Source of the DNA: Sitta carolinensis
Taxonomy: Eukaryota; Chordata; Aves; Passeriformes; Sittidae
Direction of reading: 5' to 3'
Assembly (NCBI GenBank): GCA_032173965.1
Contig: CM063283.1
Coordinates: forward strand, 35,503,743 to 35,567,742
DNA length: 64,000 nucleotides
Positions 42,001 to 51,262 of the stretch are shown here, one piece after another. Position 1 is the first letter of the stretch; every line of letters starts with the position of its first letter. The notes below the pieces were generated by a model. It saw only the letters and a program-made list of their open reading frames with translations. It was not told the DNA's origin and made no database searches. The position numbers and the translations under genes were made by a program.

Positions 42001-45000
42001 TTAAAAACTGTGCAGCCTAAGTCCCTGCGTAAGAGAGAGTGACAGATGGGTAACAGATGAACAATAGATGGCAGGATGGGAAGACAAAGTCATTCCTGTT
42101 TTAGGACAGCAGGAATTTCAGTATGCTTTTTATATAATGTCACTGTCTAAAAAGGTGAGAGATCTCTGCTGGTTTCCTTTCCAATTATTTAGGGATTATC
42201 CAAGCGATTTTATTCTACAAATACCTACTGTAAAGAACAGTTAGGGTTCTTTGAGGGCTCACTCATTTTCAGCTGTTCACTTTCTCTTAAGTTATTGATA
42301 CTATGTACACAAGATAACATAAAATAGCCACTTCATATTTCTCTAGATCTGCACAAGAGAGTATCAGAATCTTTTTCTCAGCTTATCACACTACTGACAA
42401 TTCTTAATTTGTATGTCTTTGAGTTTTTACTTTAGAAAAGAAAAAAAGAAAAATACTTGGCTATATTACAGAAGCCTTGGACGAGCTCAGAAAGAACAAC
42501 AACAGCAGCACAAACCCCCTACACATCAGTATCTAGTATTCACTTTTTCACAACTTTATTTTTACAGATTGTTGTCAGTTTTGGTTATCTCTTTTCTTCT
42601 TGTCTTAAAAGACCTTGCTGAAAAACACTTCCTGGTTTTTCACTGGTCTAGCTAACCAGTAGACAAAAAAGCCACTTTAGAAACTCTTTTACACCCCTCA
42701 CCCTTTTCTGTACTTCCTACAAATTTGTCCTTTTTTGCCCCAGTATTCCAGAAAGCCCTTCTTTCTCACCTGACTACTACAGTTTATAACTAGCTAAGGG
42801 AGAGCATAGAGAAGATGGAGACAGACTCAGCAGCACACAGTAAAACAATGAGAAACAAAGGGCTGAAACACAGGAAAATTTGAACTTGATAAGGAAAGCA
42901 TTTAAAAAGAAATTTTAAAAACAACAAATATAGTAAAATTCTAGCACAAACTGTCCAGGAGACTGTAGATTTTGTGCCTTGAGAAATTCAGAACTTGACA
43001 AGTTGCTGAGCAACTTGTTTTGAACAGAGCATGGTTGATCTGCAGAACTCAAAAGCCCCTTCCAGCCTATCTAATTCTATTCTAAATGATCACAAGTTGT
43101 AAATCTGTATCTCTAAATGTTGGTTAATAGCAAAAACATTACAATAGCCAGTTCTAGGCACTTTACCTATCTAGCATGTAGTATAAGCTATTCTGTTTTC
43201 ATTGCTGGTAGCATTACTTCAGCCTGCTAATTGTTAGGCATTGAAAACAGCACAGAGCAGTTATCTTTAACATGAGATTAGAATCCTACTTCTGCTAACA
43301 CAGTTACAGAGCCAGTAGGAAGATTTGATCTATCAGGTTTATGGAGATGCAGAAGGGTTAAGTGGGATAAGACAACGTAAGGGAGAAATTTATTATAGAC
43401 TTACGTAGTAAATACACAATTGAAATATTGTCTAAGCAGCAATGTGCTTTTCTACTCTGCCACTTGCATGTAAAAAAAGTGAGGACAAAAACTGAAACAA
43501 AATAGGAGTTTGAAATTTAAGTGCAATTAAAGTTGGGCAGCATCTGCAAATGGTTCAGGAACATCACATTTTAAATACTAAGGCATTATACTCAAGATCT
43601 GGATTTTTCCACATTTTACTATGGTATTTATATAAAAGTTGGAACCATGAAAACATAAAACTGGCAAAATGCGCAAACATTTCCAGACTCTCAGATGCAG
43701 AAATCAAGAGACCTTCTGTGGGAAGAACCAACTCTTGCCATCCTCTCCTAAGCACAAATGTAAACCAAACACCCACAGCATCTACATTTTATTGTATTTC
43801 TGCCGAATGCGTTAAACATCTCTGTATCACAAACAAACCACAGCTAAGACTTTCCCCTGCAAAAATGAAGTGTTTCTACGGCTTTAGGAAACTGGAAGGA
43901 CAATGTGTAAATAAACCAATTAAGCCAATATTTTCTAACTTTTTCATTAAAGCAAAAGAATTTTTGGCACTTTATTGAATTGAAGGTAATTTTTTCCCTA
44001 AAAAGTAGTAAGACACTGAGTAAAATGTAACTGATTGAATTATCATAAAGATAAAATTATTAATTTCTTAAAGTGTCCAATTCTTATTAATCTACATTAA
44101 AAATACAAGTGCACAATATTTGCTTTTACTTCTTTACGCATAATTTCTAGAAGCACGTAACAAAACCAAACCTATTTCAGAAGTGAAATTCCTTTCTAGA
44201 AATAATGGAAACATCCAAACAATATTTGATTGTTGGAGCATTATAAGGATATATTTCTTCATTCTTTCATCATGACATTTATGGAATTAAAATGAAAGAA
44301 TATTTTTTCAATACATTTTAGAGACAGCATCATTTCAGTCATATGCAGCAGCTGTAAAAACTTCAGTTCAGTACAGCAGGTCAAAAGGCACACCAGGAGC
44401 AAAAAGATAGCTGGAACTTACATAAGCTGCATTATTCTTCTTTGCCAACTACTCCTCACTTAGAATGGCCACAGTATGATCTTGTTCAAACAAGAGATGA
44501 TCCATGATAATAGACTTCAAAAAAATCAAAATTTATTACAAATTCTTTAATATCCTTAGGTTCTGTACTTCAGGAATGCCATAATAAAGTTCAAAGAATA
44601 CAGCCCATTGTGATTTTTTTTTCAAATACATGAGAAAATTTACATCCACAAAATTCTTATCCTTCCAGTTGTGTTCATTGCTATATGGAATATAAAAGAG
44701 CAACCCTGACTCACAGTTAGTGTTCCTGTTCTTCAAAATGAGAGGTACATATTTTTCCCACATCTGTAAAGCAGTTTTGAAACCTAACACTCAGTATGCC
44801 TAGGTGCTGTTGTACATATTCAACCAGGGCATCCCACAGGCAGCAACACAAAAAAAAGTACTCAGAAATCTGGGCGAACCAGCTGACCCAGGCTTCCTCT
44901 GAAATCAGTTGCTGTCCTTGAAAATAAGCATTCTGATTTGTTTTAGTATAATAGAGTCAGTTTTTATGAATTTTACGATAAACAAGAATCATGTTTGCAT

Positions 45001-46104
45001 TCCTTTGTAAAAGATATCACCTGATGGACTTCTCAAGTGACCAGTGGAGATGGAGAGGTGGCAACTTCTCTGTCCAATCTCTGATCACTGTCCAGAAACT
45101 TATATATACGAGGTCAACAATAAACAAGGGAGCTTTTTCTTCTTCTCTGCCTGAACACCTCTTGTGTGTGTGTGTTACTGTGTTCCCTCTCTGGGTCACA
45201 GTGACAACCAGTGAGCAAGAGCTTTAAAATGTTTCCAGAAGAGTCCTGAGGTGTTGATACTGAGCCACTGATTCAAAGCAGAAGACTGTGTTATTCTGTG
45301 AAAAACACCTAAAAGATCAGTTTCCATGATCTAAACAATTAGTCATAACAGGGATGAGCTGGATCAATCCACTCTTCTAAAAAATTGGTTATACACATTT
45401 CTTTTCTTACAGTTTACTGAAACAATGATTGGATTCTACTGACTCTGCCATCCCTTTAAGCGAAGAAAATGTAGAAGTGGGAAACAGCATTTTCAGTGCA
45501 ACAAGATAATGTGTAACAAATGAATAACTGTCACTTGTTTTCCACTTTGTAGCACCCCATCTTCAAGACAGTAAGTTCTTGTAAAAAGAACTAAGAAACT
45601 GAGCAAAATAGAACATAAGAAGGACCAGAAGTGGCAAGTACAAGTAGAGGAATGAAATATATGGTTTTCTTAGTTTTCAATTTCTGAAGAACATACAAAG
45701 ACTGAACTAAGTACTTTAAATCCCAAAACATGTTACAATTTTCCCTGTGCAACATTTTTACCTATTTAAATTTAGTAAGAGCTACATAGTTGAAGATATT
45801 TTGAACTAGAAGAACCCATTCACAAAGTGCTCTCACTGTGGTCACCTACAATTCCTTCATATTTATCCTTGTACTTACTCTCTGCTATGCAGCATCACAG
45901 GCTCAACAATCCCCATTTACTGGCTCTGTGAAAGGCTTTCTGGGATAGTCTTTACAGAAAGACACAAACTGAATCCTGGTTTTCCACCTTCTGAGGCTAC
46001 ATGAACAATAACAGGCTGTTTTACAAGCACATACCACATACACTATCTCCACTATTTTTCACTCTGCTTACCACAGAAGAGCTAAACTCCACTCCCTCAT
46101 CTAA

Positions 46105-46148
<44 letters not shown>

Positions 46149-48475
46149 GCTTAGCAAGGCATTTTTAGAAGGACATCTGTGTTTCTCCACTTCCAACATC
46201 TTTTCACACCAAGACAGTACCTCAGTACCTCATCTGTGAGTGCTACCTCCCAGCACACCTCAGGAATTGTGCGCATCACATTTTCAATTATGCTGATCAC
46301 TATGGCTTCTCTTTGGGAAAGCTTGTGGGAGAGTGTTTAAGAGTCCAGGAAATCAAAAGACCTTTTAGGAAGACTAAGGCCTGCTTCCAAGATACTTAAT
46401 TTTTCTCTGTATTTGCCTGACACCCTGAAGAGAGGTGTTCCATAAATGGATAAAGACTGGCAGTATCCAGTTTCTGCCATTTGTTCTATGCGTTTGTGAG
46501 CTTTATGGTCCCTGTAACTTTCAAGGCACAGCTGCCAACAGCGTTCATGAGCTAAAATAATTTTCTTTATGCAGCTGACTCTCAATACCTTAATGGCTAA
46601 AAAAACCTCAAAACCCCAAAGCCCCCAAAAGTAGGACTAAAGGCATAAAAATAATGCTGGAAGACAACTAAGAACCAGGAAATAATCCCTATGGGGCAAG
46701 AGAAACTCAAGCCACAGCCAACACTCAGTAGCTGAACTCTGAAGCCAGTGTTTGAGCTTCAATCAGATGCAATTAATTACTCTATCCTTATCTGGATATA
46801 ATTGAAGGCACGAGTTGAAATGTTATCTTACCCAGGAAGCAGGATTATTTTTTAGAATGTGTAAGATGAAGAAAGGGAAGAGAGAATGTAAAAAAGTAGG
46901 ACATCAAAAAAATTATCCACCAATACTTTTGTTTACCTACGCTTCCTAGGCAATCAATTGTAGGTTGCAAGACAGACTGAAGCAATATTATGAGGAAGAA
47001 AATCAGCTTGTGTTCTGATCTTTCCACTCCAAAAAACTTGCATATAGTCTTTCTTTCTTTTTTCTTTTTTCTTTTTTTTTTTCCAAAAGAAATTGGGAAC
47101 AAGACACATAAACATCATATATATGGTAACTGAAAAACACAATTTTCTTGCTTTCTCTCAGGAAAACCCCATGAGATATCCAGGAAGGAGGGTAGCACTG
47201 ATCATGTCATGACCAACGGAAGGTAAAAGAGCAGAAACCATTCCCTGTCACCACTGCACACAAAATGGAGCTTTGTAAATGCTGAATCATCAACTCTTTC
47301 TGTATCAGAGGTAGACAACAACTCATTCTGTCAGACTGTAGAAATGAAGGATTAAAAAAAAAAAGTACTGTGACAATCACTTAGCACTGTATGGTACATT
47401 TAACTCCTGACTTCACTCATTACAACCAGCACTGTGTGCTGCACTGAATGACTGTCTTCTCTCTTGAAAACATCACTACAGACACGTGGCAGATTTCCAC
47501 TGCCACTGGAAATCTTTAAAGCTGAGAAAGAATATTCCTGTTTACCCTCTCCAACCAGTTTCTGAACCTTCAAATAATCTTAACACATACACGCAAGAAG
47601 TTCTATATATGTTAGGAATTTACAAATTCCTGGACTTGTATTATAATATAAACACTTTCAGATAGAGAAAAACTTCTGAGATATTTTTGAAAGACTTCAC
47701 GTACCTCTAACTGAGAAATACCTTTTTTCCATTATCATCTGAATTTCTACCACAAAGACTAAAGGCCTCAAATTTACAGCCTCTATTTCAAAACCAGAGT
47801 AGACACTGTGTGTTAAGAACATAGTAGAAGCAAATGAAGCTGCATTTAGTACACTTCCTTCCTAGTTACTATTAATAAGGGGAATGATTAGTACAGTAAT
47901 TAAAACAGCATAAGCGCTTACTGAATTGGAATGATAGTTCTAATTACAATCTAACACTAAAAATCTATGCATCTTACAGGTCACTGGATTTTTTTTTGGT
48001 TTAAGACATCACTACCACAGCTAGCAATAATTTTAGCACTAACAAATGTAGTATGCATTAGGGATAGCCTAACGCTCAACTAAAAAAAAGCCAAATAACA
48101 ACAAACAAACAAACCCCAAGAAGAAACACTTGGCACTTGGTAGTGCAAATGCATGTATTAAATGACTAACAGACACAATTACAGTTTGTAGAGGCATACC
48201 ATTGGGGTTTTTAATTCTAAAGACTTCTAGAATATTCTACAGAGCGCAGTACAGAGTATTACAAGAAATGTCCATCATTGCAATTAACAGGATTTTCTAC
48301 AAATTGGTTAGCAACTTCATTAGAATTTCAAATTACTATTATTGTTGTTTTAAACACAAGCAGGATATGAATAAGTTATGACTAGCAGCCCTTTTGCTAC
48401 ACAGTTCACCACTGTTCTGATGAGATTAAAAGAACAACTATTAATAATGCAAGGTGCATTCATATTCAACACCCA

Positions 48476-48510
<35 letters not shown>

Positions 48511-50139
48511 ATACATCTCTCAGTTTAGATAAAAACAATCCCTGCTCAGTCAGGACTGGAAAATACAGTGAAGGAAGAAGTCAAATTAGCTTCAAGTCAC
48601 CTTTTCTGCACAGAAACAGTAACAAGAAAATCCTTCTGGAGTACAAACTCCTATTATCCATGATCATTTACAACTGATACATCAATGCAAAACCAATGGG
48701 CAAAACAGATGGATTTTAAACACTCTTAAAATTGTTCATTTGACATTCCTCTAGGATTTTCTCCGTACAACATAAACACATAGGGATACAAGATATTTGA
48801 ATTTCAAAATTTAAAAAAAAAACAAAACAAAAACTATAGAACATGTTCAATATGGATTCCTAGGAAAGGTTGTCAATTTTAACTCAGGATACTGGGATTA
48901 TAAACTTCTCAAATCACTCCACAGCAGCAATACTGTAAGAATTGTAAAATTATTTGCCCTAGGAAACTAAAAAGCACAAAATGACCCAGTATTAAATAAC
49001 CCTGCACTCTCCTGCACATGTAGATTGTATATTACAGCAATCAGAACAATAAAAAACCCTAACAGAACATTCTTCACATACAGAAATTCCCAGTTTCCAA
49101 AATATTTCAACAATATAGTTTTAAGAACACAATTTTGCTGCTGGAAGTTTCAGAGCCCTTTGGGCTTAAATACCATCGTTAACAGTATCAAAAGGCCTGC
49201 TGAAATCAAAAACTGACCATAATGCTACGCTCATAACTGGCGCTGGGAACATGATGTAGGGTTAGAGTATGTGTGATTTTTCTTTCAGCAAGTGTTATTT
49301 AGTGGGAGCATTGTTTTGTGTACTAGAACAAGCTTCCTTTATCTAGTGTAGGTTCTACCACACTAACAAAAACAGCAACAAGCAATCATTCACATATTGT
49401 CATGAATAAGCAGCAAAGTGCAAATACGGTAAAATTACATTATTTTTTATGGTCAGCCAAAGAAGAACGAGACTCCAACACAGTGATGCAAGCAGATCCA
49501 TACATGTGCCAAAGCCATCATGTACAGGTCTATATTTGGAACATGTTATATATAAATTAATGTTTTAATCTCAAATTAATGAATTAAAACCCATCTTGAA
49601 AAACATCATTGATTTCATTACAGTAATCGTCAGGCCAGAACTATTCTCTTTTTACTGTTCATCTTTCTTTCATATAGTATCTTTACGGGAGAGGTTCCAG
49701 TACGGTCATGAGAAGACTGAACGCAGGCACGCGTGTGGAAGGAAGGGGGCACTCTCCTTGGACAAGAAGGAGCCTTTACTACATGAAAACCACAGGAGAT
49801 GGGCCCAAAGCTGCAGAGACTAAAGGTTACCTCAAAAAAAGGCTTCTTACCTGATTCGTGACCTGAAAAGAAAGCAGAAAACAGAAGGGAGTTAAGACCC
49901 AGTCGGATCCATGGAATAAGATCCTCCACCACCGCCACTACCAGCCACCCCTTAAGAGGCGATGAGGTCCGGCGCGGCACGGAGCCCTCTGCCCTCTCCC
50001 CTCCGCCATCCTCCCGCCCCCCCACAGCAGGCAGGCTGTCGGGCGGGCAGCCCCCCGCGCACACGGCAGCGCCCCACCGCCCAGGCCGGGCACTCACGTC
50101 GGGGTTGGCCTCCAGGGGCAGCCAGCGATGAGGCTCCAT
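8441..50139 (-). CDS. UCHL3: UCHL3, ubiquitin carboxyl-terminal hydrolase isozyme L3 (9 coding exons, 230 aa)
   Basis: UCHL3 is a cytosolic cysteine protease (peptidase family C12) that removes small C-terminal adducts from ubiquitin and NEDD8. Nine exons joined by GT-AG introns in compatible phases give 230 aa, the same length as the human enzyme. The N-terminus reads [14 protein letters not shown] and the C-terminus [11 protein letters not shown]. The catalytic set is intact: Gln89 in MKQTI, Cys95 in NNACGTIG, His169 in DLHFIALV and Asp184 in LYELDG. The stretch from about residue 148 to 165 forms the crossover loop over the active site. Exon 2 is only 12 nt. Compared with human, the segment after His169 reads VNVGGH rather than VHVDGH. 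The span runs between LMO7 and the divergent COMMD6, as expected from human synteny. Intron 6 alone is 22.9 kb. Confidence 0.97.
8525..9807 (-). other. UCHL3 intron 8
   Basis: This is AT-rich intronic sequence between the last two exons. I see no recognisable repeat or other gene in it. Confidence 0.8.
9808..9866 (-). CDS. UCHL3: UCHL3 coding exon 8 (completes Asp184)
   Basis: This exon is 59 nt, completing Asp184 and encoding residues up to 203, [20 protein letters not shown]. The acceptor is TTCAACAG and the donor GTAGGG. Confidence 0.96.
9867..12426 (-). other. UCHL3 intron 7, with A-rich simple sequence
   Basis: This is an AT-rich intron. Its only distinct content is an A-rich block interrupted by C (about 12166-12262), composed of AAAAC- and AAACCC-like units, just after the exon 7 donor in transcript direction. 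Confidence 0.8.
12166..12262. repeat. A-rich low-complexity tract (AAAAC-like)
   Basis: The block is made of runs of A broken by single or triple C. It may be a decayed poly(A) tail or an expanded simple repeat. No recognisable element is attached to it. Confidence 0.7.
12427..12502 (-). CDS. UCHL3: UCHL3 coding exon 7 (catalytic His169)
   Basis: This exon is 76 nt, encoding residues 159-183 plus one base of 184. It reads [16 protein letters not shown] then NVGGHLYEL. His169 is in LHFI. Asp184 is split across the next junction. The acceptor is CTTGCAG and the donor GTAAG. Confidence 0.96.
17892..18466 (+). mobile_element. Solo LTR, avian ERVL-type family
   Basis: The order of sequence blocks matches an abundant avian ERV LTR I recognise. 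It opens with GGGTCTGTCTGGGATGGAG and 'GAGCAGTGCTGGT'. The middle has CTGACCAAAGGGATATTC and 'ACCATATGA'. Later come GAATAAATCTTTTGTTTTC, 'TTTTGCTTTACTGAAC' and 'CTTTATCTTGAC'. It ends close to CAACCACCA, where the family usually ends in TTAAACCAC(A/G)ACA. No internal retroviral sequence flanks it. I could not find a clear target duplication, so both ends are approximate. It is antisense to UCHL3. Confidence 0.72.
20480..21080. other. GC-raised, retrocopy-like segment of unknown origin
   Basis: Inside AT-rich intron 6 this patch is markedly richer in GC and CpG, especially 20878-21070. It has fragmented open frames on the plus strand rich in Lys/Arg, for example one ending [14 protein letters not shown] at 20744 and another reading [16 protein letters not shown] in a different frame. 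The base composition and broken frames suggest an old retrocopy or an LTR-type insertion. I do not recognise a parent gene, and there is no clear poly(A) tail or target duplication. Confidence 0.35.
22391..23060 (-). mobile_element. CR1 LINE fragment, interrupted by a solo LTR
   Basis: The 3' end starts with TCACAGAATCATGGAATGG, the usual CR1 tail in reverse orientation, followed by TTTGGATTGGAAGGG. The match stops at 22433 and resumes at 22773 with CACCTTAAAGATCATCTAG, 'GCTCAGAGCCCC', CTCACCACCCTCACAGTAAG and 'TTTGTCCTGTCACTA'. Removing the inserted LTR and one 6-base duplicate gives a continuous CR1. The 5' boundary near 23060 is approximate. Confidence 0.9.
22434..22772 (+). mobile_element. 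Solo LTR (339 bp) nested in CR1, 6-bp target duplication
   Basis: The insert begins TGTAGTCTGAGA and ends GACAGCGACA, so it has TG...CA ends and short imperfect inverted termini. Direct repeats GCCCAC flank it exactly at 22428-22433 and 22773-22778. Inside are a TATA box (TATATAAA at 22681-22688) and a poly(A) signal AATAAA at 22704-22709, in that order on the plus strand. These are the marks of a retroviral LTR left after recombination between the two LTRs of a provirus. A 6-bp duplication is typical of alpha/beta-like (ERVK-type) elements. No coding sequence remains. Confidence 0.9.
24946..24997. repeat. Iterated ATCACAGGAT motif with an 18-bp perfect palindrome
   Basis: Copies of (A)TCACAGGAT recur in direct and inverted orientation. 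One pair forms the perfect palindrome ATCACAGGATCCTGTGAT at 24960-24977. Confidence 0.85.
32614..32908 (+). mobile_element. Solo LTR, copy 1 of a two-copy family (295 bp)
   Basis: The element starts TGTTGTCCCTGAAAATAAG and ends GCGTCACAATAACA. It is flanked by the perfect 6-bp direct repeat CCTCTT (32608-32613 and 32909-32914). It contains a TATATATA core and AATAAA about 20 nt later, then a TC-rich and TG-rich 3' part. It aligns end to end with the copy at 44910-45206. No retroviral gene sequence adjoins it. It is antisense to UCHL3. Confidence 0.9.
32993..33293. repeat. 301-nt uninterrupted pyrimidine tract, (CTTT)n grading to (CTCCTTT) and (CCTTTT)
   Basis: Every plus-strand base from 32993 to 33293 is C or T. 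It begins as a near-perfect (CTTT)n microsatellite of about 80 nt, passes into irregular CCTT/CTCCTT units, and ends as (CCTTTT)n. The UCHL3 pre-mRNA carries the purine strand. It starts 84 nt after the solo LTR. Open frames across it (Phe/Leu/Ser- or Lys/Glu/Arg-only) are simple-repeat translation, not genes. Confidence 0.98.
34584..34608. repeat. A25 homopolymer
   Basis: This is an uninterrupted run of 25 A in UCHL3 intron 6. There is no recognisable retroposon body next to it. Confidence 0.9.
35399..35446 (-). CDS. UCHL3: UCHL3 coding exon 6
   Basis: This exon is 48 nt, encoding residues 143-158, [16 protein letters not shown]. It forms the entry to the active-site crossover loop. The acceptor is ATTTTAG and the donor GTATCC, which is less than optimal and opens the 22.9 kb intron 6. 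Confidence 0.95.
35447..36519 (-). other. UCHL3 intron 5
   Basis: This is an AT-rich intron without recognisable repeats or other genes. Confidence 0.8.
36520..36605 (-). CDS. UCHL3: UCHL3 coding exon 5
   Basis: This exon is 86 nt, encoding residues 114-142, with [12 protein letters not shown] followed by [13 protein letters not shown]. The acceptor is TTTTTTTAAG (A at -3, so slightly weak). The donor is GTTAGT. Confidence 0.95.
36606..36962 (-). other. UCHL3 intron 4
   Basis: This is a short intron of 357 nt. Nothing else is visible in it. Confidence 0.85.
36963..37119 (-). CDS. UCHL3: UCHL3 coding exon 4 (catalytic Cys95)
   Basis: This exon is 157 nt, encoding residues 62-113 plus one base of 114. 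It holds the acidic [10 protein letters not shown] segment, the oxyanion Gln89 (FMKQTI) and the nucleophile Cys95 (NACGTIGL). The acceptor is CCTTCTAG and the donor GTAAGA. Confidence 0.97.
37120..40099 (-). other. UCHL3 intron 3
   Basis: This is an AT-rich intron. It contains a probable short CR1 3' tail near 38315-38392 and otherwise nothing recognisable. Confidence 0.8.
38315..38392 (+). mobile_element. Short CR1 3' tail (degenerate)
   Basis: The segment GGGTTAGACCAGATCACC followed by AAGAGGTTCCTCCTAACCTA resembles the CR1 end, which usually reads GGTTGGACTAGATGA...AGGTCCCTTCCAACC. It is short and diverged. Confidence 0.6.
40100..40228 (-). CDS. UCHL3: UCHL3 coding exon 3
   Basis: This exon encodes residues 19-61, from [18 protein letters not shown] to LLLFPITEK. 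It is 129 nt, phase 0 at both ends, with acceptor TTTTCCAG and donor GTAAATG. It carries the first beta-strand and helix region of the UCH fold. Confidence 0.96.
43018..43086 (+). mobile_element. Possible short CR1 3' tail
   Basis: The sequence GGTTGATCTGCAGAACTC followed by 'AAAGCCCCTTCCAGCCTA' and ATTCTATTCTAAATGAT looks like the last 60-70 bases of a CR1. It is brief and diverged, so support is limited. Confidence 0.5.
44910..45206 (+). mobile_element. Solo LTR, copy 2 of the two-copy family (297 bp)
   Basis: The element starts TGCTGTCCTTGAAAATAAG and ends GGTCACAGTGACA. It matches the LTR at 32614-32908 throughout, including the shared block CACCTGATGGACTT, the TATATATA core and CAACAATAAAC. 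Flanks are ATCAGT (44904-44909) and ACCAGT (45207-45212), a 6-bp target duplication with one substitution. It is antisense to UCHL3 and has no attached retroviral genes. Confidence 0.88.
46108..46144. repeat. A37 homopolymer
   Basis: This is an uninterrupted run of 37 A. The sequence before it (CTCCACTCCCTCATCTAAAGC) is not a retroposon I recognise. Confidence 0.9.
48478..48506. repeat. T29 homopolymer
   Basis: This is an uninterrupted run of 29 T on the plus strand, which is poly(A) in UCHL3 transcript sense. Confidence 0.9.
49851..49862 (-). CDS. UCHL3: UCHL3 coding exon 2, 12-nt microexon
   Basis: The exon is GTCACGAATCAG, encoding Val-Thr-Asn-Gln (residues 15-18). It is preceded by CTTTTCAG and followed by GTAAGAAG, so both splice signals are good. 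Without it the protein would lack the VTNQ found between ANPE and FLKQLG in mammalian UCHL3. The frame is phase 0 on both sides. Confidence 0.93.
49863..50097 (-). other. UCHL3 intron 1 (235 nt)
   Basis: This is a short GC-rich intron at the edge of the CpG island. It separates exon 1 from the 12-nt exon 2. Confidence 0.9.
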
Positions 50140-50740
50140 GGCAGCGGCGGTGGATCCCGGTGCGGAGCTGGGCAGACCCTCTCAGCGCGTCTCTGACAGC
50201 GCCTCACGGTGCCGCCGCGCCTCAGCCCTGACCCGGGGCCGCGTCACCGCGCCGCGCCTCGCAGGGGGGCGGGCGGAGGAGGAAACGCCCGCCCGGCGCT
50301 CGCCCGCACCGCCGCGCCGCTCCGCTCCGCACAGACGGCCGAGGCGGCAAGCCCGGCTGTGGCCGCCGTCCGTTCCCGGAGTGCTCTGGGCGGCGATGCC
50401 CGGGAGATTCCCCCCTCCCCGCCCTCTTGGCTCCCCCGGCAATGGACTCTCCCAGCGGGGCAACGGGTGGTTCCTCTCCCGCGCCGCCGCCGAGGCCTGC
50501 GGGGTGCGCCGCAGCCGCCGGGGGGCGCGGCCGCTCGGTGTCGGGGCACGGCGAGGGCTGGAGCCGATCCCGGCGGGAGCAGCGCGGGTGTGGGGAGCGC
50601 CCGCCGAGCGCGCCGGCAGCACGGCCCCTCCGAAGCGGCCGCCGGCAGCTAAGGTGAATCGCGGAGGGAAGGCATGGACATCGTTCAGGGAAATTGGCCC
50701 GCGGAGGACGGGGCAGGCCACGGGGCGAGGCGGGACAAAG
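49940..50740. promoter_or_regulatory. CpG island / UCHL3 promoter
   Basis: This is dense CpG sequence spanning UCHL3 exon 1 and about 600 bp upstream. No TATA box is seen close to the start. It is a housekeeping-type promoter, as expected for a broadly expressed deubiquitinase. The 294-codon open frame on the plus strand across this block runs on into a CR1 and is not a gene. Confidence 0.85.
50098..50139 (-). CDS. UCHL3: UCHL3 coding exon 1
   Basis: This exon encodes residues 1-14, [14 protein letters not shown], matching the mammalian pattern of [14 protein letters not shown]. It ends in phase 0 with a GTGAGTG donor. The ATG at 50139 lies in the UCHL3 CpG island and is the only start that gives the family N-terminus. 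Confidence 0.95.
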
Positions 50741-50787
50741 GAGTCAGAGGAATTGCTGAATGGCAGTGGCAGTAAATTACCCCCACA

Positions 50788-51130
50788 CCACAGAATCACA
50801 GAATATTCTGAGTTGGAAGGGACCCACAGGGATCATGGCGTCCAGCTCGCGGCCCTGCGCAGAAGTTCCCACGAGTCCCACGTGCCTGAGAGCATTGTCC
50901 AACCGATTCTTGAATTCTGCCAGGCTGGTGCTGTGACTACGTCCCTGGGGAGCCTGTTCCAGTGCCCAGCCACCCTATGGATGAAGAAACCTTTTCTGTT
51001 ATCCAACCTAAACCTCCTCTGATACAACATCAGGCCATTCCCTCAGGTCCTGGCACTCACTGTCAGAGAGAAAAGATCGGTGCCTGCTCCCCAGCTTCAT
51101 CTTGCCTGAGAAGACCTCACGGTAGCAGCA
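50788..51130 (-). mobile_element. CR1 LINE fragment (minus orientation)
   Basis: It starts with the reversed CR1 tail CACAGAATCACAGAATATTC and GAGTTGGAAGGGACC. It continues with TTGAATTCTGCCAGGCTGGT, 'GGAGCCTGTTCCAGTGCC', 'CAGGCCATTCCCTCAGGTCC' and 'GTCAGAGAGAAAAGATC'. The 5' end is truncated and approximate. Confidence 0.88.
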
Positions 51131-51262
51131 AGGACTTGGGTGGTGAGGTCCCCATATGTTCTGCTGAAAATTACTGCAAGTTGTGTTAAACACGATTAAA
51201 ACCAGCATTTATCTTCTATAGCTGCAAATCCCATCATACTTCTCATCTCAGGACCATTAAAC

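Larger units (their letters stand above)
40229..49850 (-). other. UCHL3 intron 2 (9.6 kb)
   Basis: This intron contains a degenerate CR1 tail (about 43018-43086), solo LTR copy 2 (44910-45206), an A37 run (46108-46144), a pyrimidine-rich stretch near 47048-47085 and a T29 run (48478-48506). A 20-odd base local duplication is at about 40605-40642. No other coding exon is apparent. Confidence 0.85.

Noticed and set aside
32614..45206. A complete provirus bounded by the two matching LTRs
   Set aside because: UCHL3 exons 3-6 lie between them, the flanking duplications differ, and no gag, pol or env-like frame is present.
50138..51022. 294-codon open frame on the plus strand upstream of UCHL3
   Set aside because: It lies in CpG-island sequence and runs straight into a reversed CR1. 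Its residues are Arg/Pro/Ala-rich with no family resemblance.
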